Assembly: GCA_018818835.1 (NCBI GenBank)
Contig: JAHIRD010000135.1
Location: 1-62,930, forward strand
DNA length: 62,930 bases
Origin: Pseudomonadota bacterium
GTDB lineage: Bacteria; Desulfobacterota; Desulfobacteria; Desulfobacterales; Desulfolunaceae
Direction of reading: 5' to 3'
The notes beneath the pieces are model-generated. The model saw only the letters and a list, made by a program, of their open reading frames with translations. It ran no database searches and had not been told where the DNA came from. The stretch's first letter is position 1. Every line of letters begins with the position of its first letter. A program made the position numbers and the translations under genes. This document shows, one piece after another, positions 28,602 to 37,300 of this stretch.

Positions 28602-29639
28602 TTAAAGCATCAGATTCATGTTCGGGCTTTTTGAAAGTTCAGGGGGAAGCTCATAGAGTTTCCGGATATTTTCCCGAACCTGATCCGGATGGTCCGCTTT
28701 GATCAGACGGGTCCATATGGCATGGCCGTATGTGTAGTTGGCCGCATAGTAGATGGCGCTTTTTTTAAACAGCCTCAGGGCTGTTTTTGCTTCGAAATGT
28801 GACTCCAGGCAATCGATGAAATCAAAAAGATGTCTCTGGTATAATGCCTCATCGGGCACAAACCCCTTGGTGATCACAGAGAAAATCCAGGGTTTCACTA
28901 CGGCGATCCGGCCCAGGGCCACACCGTCGCAATGGGTCATGTCGATCATTTTCCTGCAATCCTCCTGATCAAACACATTGCCGTTGCCAAACACAGGAAT
29001 GGACACGGCCTCCTTGACCAGGCGGATGTGATCCCAGCGGGGAGCACGGCCCCGTCGGTCCGGGGCCACCCTGGGATGAAAAGTCAGGGCATCGGCTCCT
29101 GCATTTTCAAATCCTTTGGCCAGGGCAACAGCAGGTCCGGGATCCGGGCTCCATCCGGTTCGAAATTTTGCAAAAACAGGTATGGATACAGCTTTTCTCA
29201 CGGCATCGACAATGGCAAGGGCCTGGTCCGGGTCTTTTAAAAGAGCTGCCCCGCAGTTCTTTTTGCAGATGGCAGACACCGAACATCCGAAATTGATATC
29301 CACCCCAAAAAACCCTTCCTGCTCAATGCGAACAGCCGCCTTTGCCATGATCCCGGGTTCGGATCCGAACAACTGGCAGACCAGTTTATTCAGCTCTTCA
29401 TCCCGCCATTTGAAGGTCATGGACATCTGGCGGTTTTCATGGGGAACAAGCCGGGCATTGCACATCTCCATAAACATGAGACCGCATCCGCCATAACGCG
29501 CAATCATCTCTCTGTGGGCCACATTGCCTAAAACCGCCATGGGTGCAAGGGTCAGCCTGTTTTCTATGGTTCTGTTCCCGATGGTCAGGGGCTGATTGAG
29601 ATAATCATGTACATTCACTGTGGGGCTTGTTCTTTCCAT
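28602..29639 (-). CDS. tRNA-dihydrouridine synthase family protein
   Basis: A 345-residue TIM-barrel flavoprotein of the Dus family, which reduces uridine to dihydrouridine in the tRNA D-loop. Visible family features are the opening LTLAPMAVLGN, the QLFGSEP strand, the catalytic-loop region NFGCSVSAICKKNCGAALL with the conserved Cys, and the phosphate-binding end GNGNVF and DGVALGRIAV. The loop differs from the common NxGCPxxxV form (NFGCSVSAI), so it may be a divergent subfamily. It is transcribed toward the repeat copy at 28486-28584. The start ATG at 29639 has no strong ribosome site. Confidence 0.85.
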   Translation of the reverse strand: MERTSPTVNVHDYLNQPLTIGNRTIENRLTLAPMAVLGNVAHREMIARYGGCGLMFMEMCNARLVPHENRQMSMTFKWRDEELNKLVCQLFGSEPGIMAKAAVRIEQEGFFGVDINFGCSVSAICKKNCGAALLKDPDQALAIVDAVRKAVSIPVFAKFRTGWSPDPGPAVALAKGFENAGADALTFHPRVAPDRRGRAPRWDHIRLVKEAVSIPVFGNGNVFDQEDCRKMIDMTHCDGVALGRIAVVKPWIFSVITKGFVPDEALYQRHLFDFIDCLESHFEAKTALRLFKKSAIYYAANYTYGHAIWTRLIKADHPDQVRENIRKLYELPPELSKSPNMNLML

Positions 29640-30150
29640 GCTTTTCCTGATTTGTGGGTCATCATTGATAAACTCTTAAAAAGTTGACGGATGACCATGA
29701 AAAAATTCGAATACTATCCCCTTGGGACCAAATCAGGCAAGAAGAATCTGACAAATATTAAGGGTATTTATTCCAGATCTGATTGATAGGCACGCGTTGC
29801 TTTGCCCCATCATAGGATGGGGTGAAAATTTTGCGGGGTTTCTTGGGCTTTGACGTATCCTTACACATCAATCCCCACAACCCATTTGCTTGTCGGGGCG
29901 AAGCCTTGGGGAAGCTGGCCCTCGGAGAGCTGCCGGAGGCATTTTTCTTCGTGCTCTTCGTGTTCTTCAGGAAGCGAAGCGACCGGGTGGTGGATATAAA
30001 GCTGGAAGTCTGGGAACGTGTAGATTTACCCCGTGAACGCATACATATGCGGCACTTAACTGATTGCCTTCTCAGGCCCCCTGTATTATAGTAACTTTTG
30101 TTTTTTATTTTTGATCTGAGCTCAACACATACATTATTAAGGATACTCTT
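29640..30150. other. Gene-poor stretch between dus and crotonase genes
   Basis: Contains a dispersed repeat copy (29943-29994). A 29-residue plus-strand frame at 29697-29786 (MKKFEYYPLG...) may be a gene fragment, but nothing supports its expression. A minus-strand frame at 29758-30162 runs through the repeat and the next gene's start and looks spurious. No clear promoter was seen. Confidence 0.4.
29943..29994. repeat. Dispersed intergenic repeat, copy 3
   Basis: Carries TTCTTCGTGCTCTTCGTG followed by TTCTTCAGGAAGCGAAGCGA and CCGGGTGGTGGAT. It matches copy 4 at 48298-48354 nearly base for base. Confidence 0.75.
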
Positions 30151-30972
30151 ATGAACGATCATACATTTTATCTGGTAGAAAAAAAAGCACCTTTAGCCTG
30201 GGTCTGGCTGAACCGTCCGGAAAAGAAAAATGCCATGAACCCGCCTGCCTGGAAGGAGCTTCCCGCCATTTTTGAGGATTTGAGCAATGACCCGGATATT
30301 CGTGTGGTGATCATTGCCGGTAAGGGCCCCAGTTTTTCTGCAGGCATTGATCTCATGAGCATGATCGGTGAACTCCCGGAGCTCATGGACAATGAGCAAA
30401 AGGGCGGGGTCAAATGGCAACTGCTCAAAAAGATTTATCCCCTCCAGGACACCATGACCTGCATCGAGAAATGCCGCAAGCCCGTTATCGCTGCCGTGCA
30501 TGGCCATTGCATCGGAGCCGGTCTTGACATGATCACGGCCTGTGATATACGCCTGTGTTCCAAAGATGCCACCTTTTCCCTTCGGGAAGCGGCCGTGGGA
30601 TTTGTTGCGGACGTGGGGGTTCTCCAGCGGATTCCCCTGATTGTTGGCCAGGGCATTGCCCGTGAGCTGGCGTATACAGCCAAAAATATTTCGGCTGAAA
30701 GAGCCAAAAATATCCTGCTTGTCAACGAGGTCTACGATGATGTGGACAGCCTTTTGGCTGAAGCTGAAAAAATGGCCATTGAAATTGCCGAAAATTCGCC
30801 CCTGGCAGTCCAGGCATCCAAGGATGTTTTGAACTATGGCGTGGGTAAATCCGTGGATGATGGCCTGAAATATGTGGCGGTCATGAGTTCCAATATCATC
30901 CCCTCCCACGATCTCATGGAAGCGGTCACGGCCTTTACCCAGAAAAGAAAACCTCAATTTACAGGGAAGTAA
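30151..30972 (+). CDS. Crotonase family; dienoyl-CoA isomerase-like
   Basis: A 273-residue enoyl-CoA hydratase/isomerase. The oxyanion-hole segments are present (FSAGIDLMSM and HGHCIGAGLD). The segment FSLREAAVGFVADVGVLQR places Glu146 and Asp154 eight residues apart, as in mammalian ECH1 (delta3,5-delta2,4-dienoyl-CoA isomerase), where the equivalent Glu and Asp are catalytic. This makes a dienoyl-CoA isomerase a better guess than a simple hydratase. It acts on CoA thioesters in fatty or aromatic acid breakdown. It is followed 9 bases later by rimO on the same strand, so the two are probably cotranscribed although functionally unrelated. Confidence 0.85.
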   Translation: MNDHTFYLVEKKAPLAWVWLNRPEKKNAMNPPAWKELPAIFEDLSNDPDIRVVIIAGKGPSFSAGIDLMSMIGELPELMDNEQKGGVKWQLLKKIYPLQDTMTCIEKCRKPVIAAVHGHCIGAGLDMITACDIRLCSKDATFSLREAAVGFVADVGVLQRIPLIVGQGIARELAYTAKNISAERAKNILLVNEVYDDVDSLLAEAEKMAIEIAENSPLAVQASKDVLNYGVGKSVDDGLKYVAVMSSNIIPSHDLMEAVTAFTQKRKPQFTGK

Positions 30973-30981
30973 ACGCCAGAC

Positions 30982-32304
30982 ATGAAGGTTTATTTAGAAA
31001 GCCTGGGTTGCGCAAGGAATCTGGTGGACAGCGAGAACATATTGGGTCAACTGGTCAAGGACCACTGGGACATTGTCCTGCTGCCCGAAGAGGCTGATCT
31101 TATCGTGGTCAATACCTGCAGTTTCATTGCATCGGCTGCGGACGAGTCCATTGACACCATCCTTGCACTGGCTGAACACAAGAAAAACGGAACCTGCAAA
31201 AAACTGGTGGTGGCGGGTTGTCTGCCCGAGCGGTATGGCAAGGACATTGCCAAAGCTCTTCCAGAGGTTGACCTGTTTCTGGGAACGGCGGCCGGGCTAA
31301 AAATCGAAGAACAATTAAATGTGATTGGGGATAGGGTCACGGATAAATGCGTCTTTCCTGATCCCAATTCCGTATCACCGGAAAAATCAGACCTCCCCCG
31401 AGTGCGTACCCAATCCCACATGGCCTATATCAAAATTGCTGAAGGCTGCAGCCGCCATTGCAGTTACTGCATCATCCCCAAACTAAGGGGGCAATTCAGG
31501 AGCCGTTCTGAAAACGATATCCTCATTGAAGCCCGGGCCCTTATCGAGCAAGGAACCCGGGAATTGATTCTGGTGGCCGAGAGTACAACGGATTACGGCA
31601 GGGATCTTGACCCGCCCCTGGGACTTGAATCGGTTCTTGAGAAGCTCTCGGCATTGCCGGGAAATTTCAGAATACGTCTTCTTTATGCGTTTCCGGATAC
31701 ACTTTCCGATGCCATCATAGAGGCTGTGGGATGTCTGGACAAGGTCTGTTGCTATTTTGATGTCCCCATTCAGCATGGGGTTGATTCCGTCTTGAAAAAA
31801 ATGGGACGGCACTACACCCGGGAAGATCTTAGGCTCTTGTTTGAACGCATCCGGAACAGGTTTCCCCATGCGGCCCTTCGGACCACATTGATTACCGGAT
31901 TTCCGGGGGAAAGCGACAAAGACTTCAAGGACCTCATGGCCTTTGTGGAAGATATTCGTTTTGACCACCTTGGGGTGTTCACCTATTCGGACTCGGATGA
32001 TCTGCCGTCACACAATCTTACCGGTCATGTTTCAGCCAAGCGTTCCGACACGCGAAAAGATCATATCATGGAGGCCCAGGCCGCCATTTCCCATGAAATC
32101 AACCTGGCCCACGTGGGTCAGACCTACAGGGTTCTCATCGAAGAAAACCCGGAAGAGGGGCTTTATCTGGGGCGGACCGATTTTCAAGCCCCGGATGTGG
32201 ATGGGCTGACCTTTGTTTATGGTGACAAACTCACCCTAGGTGAATTTGCCCTGGTCACCATCACAGATGCCCACGAATATGACCTTTCAGGAGACGCCCT
32301 ATGA
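30982..32304 (+). CDS. rimO: Ribosomal protein S12 methylthiotransferase
   Basis: A 440-residue radical-SAM enzyme that adds a methylthio group to Asp of ribosomal protein S12. It has the N-terminal UPF0004 domain (SLGCARNLVDSE) with cluster cysteines, the radical SAM motif CSRHCSYC preceded by AYIKIAEG, and a C-terminal TRAM-like domain. SLGCxxNLVDSE distinguishes RimO from the tRNA enzyme MiaB. The stop overlaps the next gene's ATG by 4 bases (32301-32304). Confidence 0.95.
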   Translation: MKVYLESLGCARNLVDSENILGQLVKDHWDIVLLPEEADLIVVNTCSFIASAADESIDTILALAEHKKNGTCKKLVVAGCLPERYGKDIAKALPEVDLFLGTAAGLKIEEQLNVIGDRVTDKCVFPDPNSVSPEKSDLPRVRTQSHMAYIKIAEGCSRHCSYCIIPKLRGQFRSRSENDILIEARALIEQGTRELILVAESTTDYGRDLDPPLGLESVLEKLSALPGNFRIRLLYAFPDTLSDAIIEAVGCLDKVCCYFDVPIQHGVDSVLKKMGRHYTREDLRLLFERIRNRFPHAALRTTLITGFPGESDKDFKDLMAFVEDIRFDHLGVFTYSDSDDLPSHNLTGHVSAKRSDTRKDHIMEAQAAISHEINLAHVGQTYRVLIEENPEEGLYLGRTDFQAPDVDGLTFVYGDKLTLGEFALVTITDAHEYDLSGDAL

Positions 32305-33281
32305 CTGACCTGAAAGATCGCATTAAATCCCTTGTCGGAGAGGATCTTCGTAGCATAGAAGAGGCTTTGGAGAAAAATCTGAACCCCTATTATGATCTTG
32401 TGTCAGCCATTGCAGGACATATTCTTTTTGCCGGGGGGAAACGACTGAGACCCCTTCTGATGGTTCTTTCCTCACGTATTTGTGGGTATAAAGGGAATTA
32501 CGATAAAACCTTTTCCGTTCTATTTGAATATCTCCACGCCGCCACACTGATCCATGATGATCTGGTGGATGGGGCTGACAAGCGCCGAGGCAAACCGGCC
32601 GCCCATACCACTTATGGCAATCCCCAGGCTGTACTTACAGGGGATTTTCTTCTGGCACGGGCCCTGTCTCTGGCAGCAAGGACCGGTTTACCCAAGGTCA
32701 TTTCCATCATTGCCGGCATCACGGAGGATATGTCCCAGGGGGAAATACAACAGCTCGAAAACAAAGGCCGTCTGGATCTCAGCGAAGCGGAATACATGGA
32801 TGTCATTTTTCGTAAAACAGCGGTGCTTATCCGTGGTGCCTGCCAGTCCGGTGCACTGATCGCCGGTGCCAATCCGGAGCAGGAACAGGCCCTTGCCTCT
32901 TACGGACAGGCCATGGGTATTGCCTTTCAGATGGCCGATGATCTTCTGGATTACACGGCCGATTCGATGTCCCTGGGCAAGGACATCGGGGCAGATCTTC
33001 GGGAAGGAAAGTTAACCCTGCCCATTATCCATGCTCTCTTTCAGGCAAACGACGACGATCGCCTCTGGATGGAGACACTGATCCGCAAACAAAGCTTTGA
33101 TGACGAAGAATTCCGTCGTTTCACAACCATGATCGATCACTATGGCGGACTTTCTTATACCCGGAGCCTGGCGGTTGAGCACGTCCGACGTGCAAAACAA
33201 TCCCTTTGCATATTCCCTGAATCAGAAACACGACAGATTTTAGATATGCTGGCAGACTATGCTCTGGTCAGAAAAGCATAA
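32301..33281 (+). CDS. Polyprenyl (probably octaprenyl/heptaprenyl) diphosphate synthase
   Basis: A 326-residue trans-prenyltransferase that elongates isoprenoid diphosphates with IPP to make the quinone side chain. The first aspartate-rich motif is HDDLVDGADKRRG and the second is MADDLLDY. The residues before the first motif are small to medium (YLHAATLIHDD), which fits a long-chain rather than C15 product, but chain length cannot be set from sequence. It overlaps rimO by 4 bases. Confidence 0.9.
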   Translation: MTDLKDRIKSLVGEDLRSIEEALEKNLNPYYDLVSAIAGHILFAGGKRLRPLLMVLSSRICGYKGNYDKTFSVLFEYLHAATLIHDDLVDGADKRRGKPAAHTTYGNPQAVLTGDFLLARALSLAARTGLPKVISIIAGITEDMSQGEIQQLENKGRLDLSEAEYMDVIFRKTAVLIRGACQSGALIAGANPEQEQALASYGQAMGIAFQMADDLLDYTADSMSLGKDIGADLREGKLTLPIIHALFQANDDDRLWMETLIRKQSFDDEEFRRFTTMIDHYGGLSYTRSLAVEHVRRAKQSLCIFPESETRQILDMLADYALVRKA

Positions 33282-33384
33282 TATCGTCTATGTACACTAT
33301 CATTATAATGCATCTCATTGTCCATGCCTTAAATTTCGGCGCTCTGGAATTCATGGATAAACACGAATCAGGAGGCAATAAGCC

Positions 33385-34614
33385 ATGACCTTTATTTCAA
33401 CCCACATCAAAATGACCTGTCTTTGTTTAATCGTATTGATGTTTACATCGCATCGATTCCCTGCCATGGCCGGTGAGGTGAAAGCCATCCGTGTGATCCG
33501 TGTTCTGGGCACCGGAGATATCTATAACGAAGACACATCCAGCGCCAAGGACAAGGCCATTTCCAATGCCCTGGTTTCTGCACTGGGAGCTGTTTTGATT
33601 GAGGATATTCCCAATAAAATTGTGATCGCAAATTTTCAGGCCGTCAACACGATGATCCACGCAAGTACGGACAGCTTTATTCAGGGTTACAAAGTGCTTG
33701 CCGAAGCCCGAATGGGAAAAAAATACAAGGTCATGATCGAGGCCACCGTGTCCACGGCTAAAATTCGCTCCAGCCTGGTTCAGTCTGGTATTGTGCTGGA
33801 TCCTGCCAATAAATATAAAATCCTTCTTTTGATCTCTGAAAATAATCTTGAGGATCTGGCTCCCCAGTTCTGGTGGGGCAAAGGCAAGTCCTATGTCAAA
33901 ACAATATCGGATTCCACCATCAGCCAGGTGATGCGGAATAAAGGATTTGAGGTAATCAAGCACCGGCTGATCCATAAAGAGCTTATGAAGACCCAGATGG
34001 ATGAAAACAATCTGAGTGACGTTCTTTCAAGGGATCTGGCTCTTGCCATCGGCCGTTCTTTTGAGGCTGATATCATTATCACAGGATCGGCCACCGCAGA
34101 GCAGGCCCTGAACACCATGGGAGAAGATCGCGCATACACAGGTTCGCTCTCCCTTGCCATCTACAAGACAGACAGTGGTGAACGCATCGGATCCGTCATA
34201 CAGAAAGCGGTAAAAGTGAATACTGATGAAGCCACTGGAAGCCGGGAAGCCCTTAGCGAAGCTGCCGGACTTGCCGGGAATGATCTGGCCGCAACCATCA
34301 ACATGGCCATGAAGGTCGAAGAGAACAAGCCCACCATGATTGAAGTGGAGATCGAAGGGACTGATTTTTTTATCAATTACACCAAGCTTAGCCAGAAAAT
34401 CAGCACCCTTCCCGGCGTAAAACGTGTCAAGCAACGGGAAAAACAGAAAGCTTCCGCCATTATTATCATCGACTTTATCGGGAATGGAAAAAGTCTGGCC
34501 AAAGCATTGATGGCTGAAACCTTTGAGAACTTCGGACTAAACATATCTGAAGTGTCCCGGAATCATTTGCGGCTTGAAATGGTTCCGCTGAGCAGTAATA
34601 TATTTGTCCGTTAG
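33385..34614 (+). CDS. Secreted protein with FlgT-like N-terminal domain
   Basis: A 409-residue protein with a good AGGAGG site (33371-33376). Residues 1-29 form a signal peptide ending near AMA, so it is predicted periplasmic. The next ~100 residues (RVLGTGDIYNEDTSSAKDKA, then a helix, then a strand-rich VMIEATVS) resemble the flagellar assembly T/LPP20-type domain. The middle has a second alpha/beta unit (YKILLLISENN ... ADIIITGSATAEQ), as in other FlgT-like proteins, and a third small unit follows. Flagellar genes are not nearby, so a flagellar role is not supported. It may be a generic envelope protein. Confidence 0.6.
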   Translation: MTFISTHIKMTCLCLIVLMFTSHRFPAMAGEVKAIRVIRVLGTGDIYNEDTSSAKDKAISNALVSALGAVLIEDIPNKIVIANFQAVNTMIHASTDSFIQGYKVLAEARMGKKYKVMIEATVSTAKIRSSLVQSGIVLDPANKYKILLLISENNLEDLAPQFWWGKGKSYVKTISDSTISQVMRNKGFEVIKHRLIHKELMKTQMDENNLSDVLSRDLALAIGRSFEADIIITGSATAEQALNTMGEDRAYTGSLSLAIYKTDSGERIGSVIQKAVKVNTDEATGSREALSEAAGLAGNDLAATINMAMKVEENKPTMIEVEIEGTDFFINYTKLSQKISTLPGVKRVKQREKQKASAIIIIDFIGNGKSLAKALMAETFENFGLNISEVSRNHLRLEMVPLSSNIFVR

Positions 34615-34623
34615 TCATTTTCC

Positions 34624-34652
34624 TTGACAGGTCCTGCCCTGTTTGCTATTTG
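34624..34652 (+). promoter_or_regulatory. Candidate promoter of the tRNA-Val gene
   Basis: TTGACA at 34624-34629, a 17-base spacer and TATTTG at 34647-34652, placed so that transcription would start about 10 bases before the tRNA. Confidence 0.5.
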
Positions 34653-34668
34653 TTTTTCTACATTTTTT

Positions 34669-34744
34669 AGGCGCGTAGCTCAGTTGGTAGAGCGCTACCC
34701 CGACACGGTAGAAGTCATCAGTTCGAGTCTGATCGTGCCTACCA
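34669..34744 (+). tRNA. tRNA-Val (anticodon GAC), CCA encoded
   Basis: Full cloverleaf: acceptor stem AGGCGCG (34669-34675) pairs with CGTGCCT (34734-34740), discriminator A at 34741 and encoded CCA at 34742-34744. D-stem GCTC/GAGC, anticodon stem CTACC (34695-34699) with GGTAG (34707-34711), anticodon GAC at 34702-34704, and T-stem ATCAG/CTGAT. Position 33 (34701) is C instead of the near-universal U. Confidence 0.92.
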
Positions 34745-34757
34745 TAAATAAATAAAG

Positions 34758-34793
34758 AGGGCCTGGGATTTAATCATCACAGGCCCTTTTTTT
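34758..34793 (+). terminator. Rho-independent terminator of the tRNA
   Basis: AGGGCCTG (34758-34765) pairs with CAGGCCCT (34780-34787), followed by a run of seven T bases. Confidence 0.9.
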
Positions 34794-35204
34794 ATTCTTC
34801 GTGTTTCCTTATCCATAGGGGCAACGTTATCCCACCGTACGTGTTCGATTATGCCAAAAACAAGACTGCCCCCTGAATTGTCCTGGGCATTTCAGGTCAT
34901 TTTTAGATACTCCCGGAATATGGCCAGACAAACGAAAACAAACTCAATTAAATGGAATCATGATTTTTCGAAATAGTGTTCCTAAGCCTCTGGGGACAGT
35001 TTATTGAAATGTTCGAAAAACCATTTGTTGGGTTGTCTTCTGAGTTAATCAATGCTGTTTTCCCCCAAATTAAATGGCACGTGATTCCCCCCAATTAACT
35101 CAGAATGACAACCCATTTTTTATGGTTTTTTCAGTGGATATTTGAATGTTTGATGGGACTTATGAGACCCATGGGACCTATGAATACGGGTTGGGAAAAT
35201 TCGT
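34794..35204. other. Gene-free region with long inverted repeat
   Basis: No gene is seen. It contains a 20-bp inverted repeat (35030-35049 with 35094-35114, one indel) around a 44-bp spacer, a TGGGGACAG motif near 34991, and a short imperfect tandem of ATGGGAC-type units at 35151-35185. It may be a remnant of a mobile or REP-like element. Confidence 0.5.
35030..35114. repeat. Imperfect inverted repeat, possible MITE or element remnant
   Basis: Left arm 35030-35049 and right arm 35094-35114 are complementary apart from one inserted base. Inside are two CCCCCAAATTA/CCCCCCAATTA direct copies. No transposase gene is present. Confidence 0.5.
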
Positions 35205-36908
35205 CTAATCACTATCCTTACGGTAGAGTCTTCGGTAGTTGTTGGGTGTGGTCTGCATGAATTTTGGAAATATTCTGTTGAATGTTCGAACGCTTTCAAA
35301 TCCCACATCAAATGCAATGTCAATGATATTGGTATCCTCTTCCCGGAGCCTCCGGGCCGCTTCATTCACACGGAGTTCATAAATGTAATCGCCCAGTTTG
35401 TGGCCGGTGTATTTCTTGAACTGCTTGCCAAGACTGTCCGGATGCACCCCCACGGAATTGGCCAGATCTTCCCGTGAAATATCGTCCAGATAATTATCAT
35501 TGATATATTTTATGACATTTTTAAGTTTTTCCTCGGCCAGGTTGGAAATGGACACGGCGGGACGTTTATTCAGGGTTTTTTCAAGCTTTTCACTCAACAT
35601 GCTGTTTTCAATTATGAAATTCTCAAGGGATTCATTGAGATTTTCCACTTCGTCGGTCACATCGATGAACCGGGTGACCAGAATAAGGGCGGTACCTGTG
35701 TAGAGCAGAATGGCCCCCACATGAAAAATCATGATCGTGGGCTCATAGCTGAAAATACGCATGGGATAACCGGAGAATTTGGAAAAATAGACAAATCCAT
35801 CATGAATGGCGCACAAAACCACCGTGACGCCAAAAAAGCTGAAGGTTTTGGCATAGGGGCTCTTTTTAACCAGTGCAGACACATGACAGGAAAAATTATA
35901 AAAACCAACACTCACCGCCGAAATGATTAAAATAATGCCATGGAGCCGCACCTGAGACTTGTCGGTGAAAAAGACACCGATAAAAATGACAAGTGCCAGA
36001 TAGAACCAGAGTATTCTCTCTACCCAGACGCGTTCAAGATTATAAATGCGGTGAAGAAAAATGGGGTGCGCCACATTCAGGGCGACCCAGGCAAAGCCCA
36101 AAATAGTGAACCTCATCTTATTGTCCACAAAGATGGGCCAGTAATTACATAGCTCCAGAACAACAGGCAAGCCAAAACACAGTTGCAGGCAATAAAATAG
36201 ATACTCTCCGTTTTCCGTTCTCTTAAGATAGAAAAACAGGAAAATCATCAATAAAGCGCAACCCATGGCAATGGTGATATAGCCCATGGTGATCTGGGTG
36301 AATGTCAGGGCCACGCTGTAACGGGACCATCCATCCAGGTTTGAAATAAACATGCGCCCCAGAACCTCACCGATTCCAAAATAGGAGACCCGGATGGCAA
36401 TGGTGTTTTCCTGTTCAAAATGAATGATCCCTTCAGGAATCAGATAGTTCCGTGGATGATTCCACATGGAAAATTCATGGGGGGGGAATTGACCCATCCC
36501 GCCTATGCGCACACCATTGAAGTAGACCTCATCGGCATTCCCGATCCGCCCCAGGCAAATTCCCAGGTTCCCCTTTACCATATCGGGTCCCAGAACAACT
36601 TTTTTCCGAAGCCAGCACGCGCCCTCAACGGAATTTATATTCAGAGCCTTGAGAATAAAGTTTCCGGGCAATGTAAATGACTCCCAGTCTGCGTCGTTGA
36701 ATTCGGCATTCTTGAAGATACCCTGATCATCCAGTGATATTTTCCACTGGCCCTCAAGGTCAACGCGGGGGTCGGGAAGAGTCATTTTCAAATAGGGGAA
36801 TGAAAAAAGCAGGGCCAGGGCGAGAATGGAACCCACAACAAAGGAAATCTTCACGGCGTAAACAACTGTTTCCCGATCAAATGTTTCAAGCCATTTGTTA
36901 GGCATCAT
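35205..36908 (-). CDS. Membrane-bound AraC-family regulator with 7TM-DISM-like sensor
   Basis: A 567-residue protein; the ATG at 36908 is preferred to a TTG at 36917 on ribosome-site spacing. Order: one membrane segment (~residues 15-35), an extracytoplasmic jelly-roll domain like the sugar-binding domain of family 2 glycosidases (GQWKIS, WLRKKVVL, DEVYFNGVRIGG), about seven membrane helices (~200-420), a coiled coil (VENLNESLENFIIENSMLSEKLEK), and a C-terminal AraC-type double helix-turn-helix (NIIDIAFDVGFESVRTFNRIF). It therefore appears to sense an external ligand and bind DNA directly from the membrane with no kinase step. The target genes are unknown, and no partner gene is adjacent. Confidence 0.85.
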   Translation of the reverse strand: MMPNKWLETFDRETVVYAVKISFVVGSILALALLFSFPYLKMTLPDPRVDLEGQWKISLDDQGIFKNAEFNDADWESFTLPGNFILKALNINSVEGACWLRKKVVLGPDMVKGNLGICLGRIGNADEVYFNGVRIGGMGQFPPHEFSMWNHPRNYLIPEGIIHFEQENTIAIRVSYFGIGEVLGRMFISNLDGWSRYSVALTFTQITMGYITIAMGCALLMIFLFFYLKRTENGEYLFYCLQLCFGLPVVLELCNYWPIFVDNKMRFTILGFAWVALNVAHPIFLHRIYNLERVWVERILWFYLALVIFIGVFFTDKSQVRLHGIILIISAVSVGFYNFSCHVSALVKKSPYAKTFSFFGVTVVLCAIHDGFVYFSKFSGYPMRIFSYEPTIMIFHVGAILLYTGTALILVTRFIDVTDEVENLNESLENFIIENSMLSEKLEKTLNKRPAVSISNLAEEKLKNVIKYINDNYLDDISREDLANSVGVHPDSLGKQFKKYTGHKLGDYIYELRVNEAARRLREEDTNIIDIAFDVGFESVRTFNRIFPKFMQTTPNNYRRLYRKDSD

Positions 36909-37300
36909 ACCACTCAAAACCTCGTCAATAATAGATGAGAACCACAGAATTCGTCTGAACTAACATATACAAATTATAAAAAAAAGATCAAGACTCTTTA
37001 TGAAAAATTTATCTGGCGATGCACGTTGATCCTCTGAAAAATATCTTTTCAGAAGACATACCAGTGGGAACATTGATCGTTAAGGCACTAAATAAAACGC
37101 ATGAGGAGCAAAAACAAGTAAAATCACGAATGTGAATTTTATATCAAAAATGGAGACAATGACGCTGAGAAACAAGGCCGACAGAGGTGTCGGCCCTTTG
37201 AATTCAATGGGATAATCGAAATCGAAGGAACTATATCCCATCAAACGGATGCACTTGACGCTCATTCTTCGCGACAGTGATCCTTGGCGATTAACGCAAC
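36909..37300. other. Region between the AraC-type regulator and gltX
   Basis: Nothing supported as a gene. A perfect 8-bp hairpin at 37176-37195 with a 4-base loop (GGCCGACA/TGTCGGCC), about 105 bases past gltX, may be the gltX terminator. The part nearest 36908 is AT-rich and should hold the regulator's promoter. Confidence 0.5.
37176..37195 (-). terminator. Candidate terminator hairpin downstream of gltX
   Basis: Arms 37176-37183 and 37188-37195 are perfectly complementary. On the minus strand only a short T-rich tract follows, so this is a moderate prediction. Confidence 0.45.

Noticed and set aside
29758-30162. Minus-strand 134-codon frame
   Set aside because: Runs through a dispersed repeat and the start of the crotonase gene; composition is Ser/Arg/Lys-rich with no motif.
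37080-37265. Minus-strand hydrophobic 61-codon frame
   Set aside because: Overlaps the candidate gltX terminator, lacks a ribosome site and has no homology I recognise.
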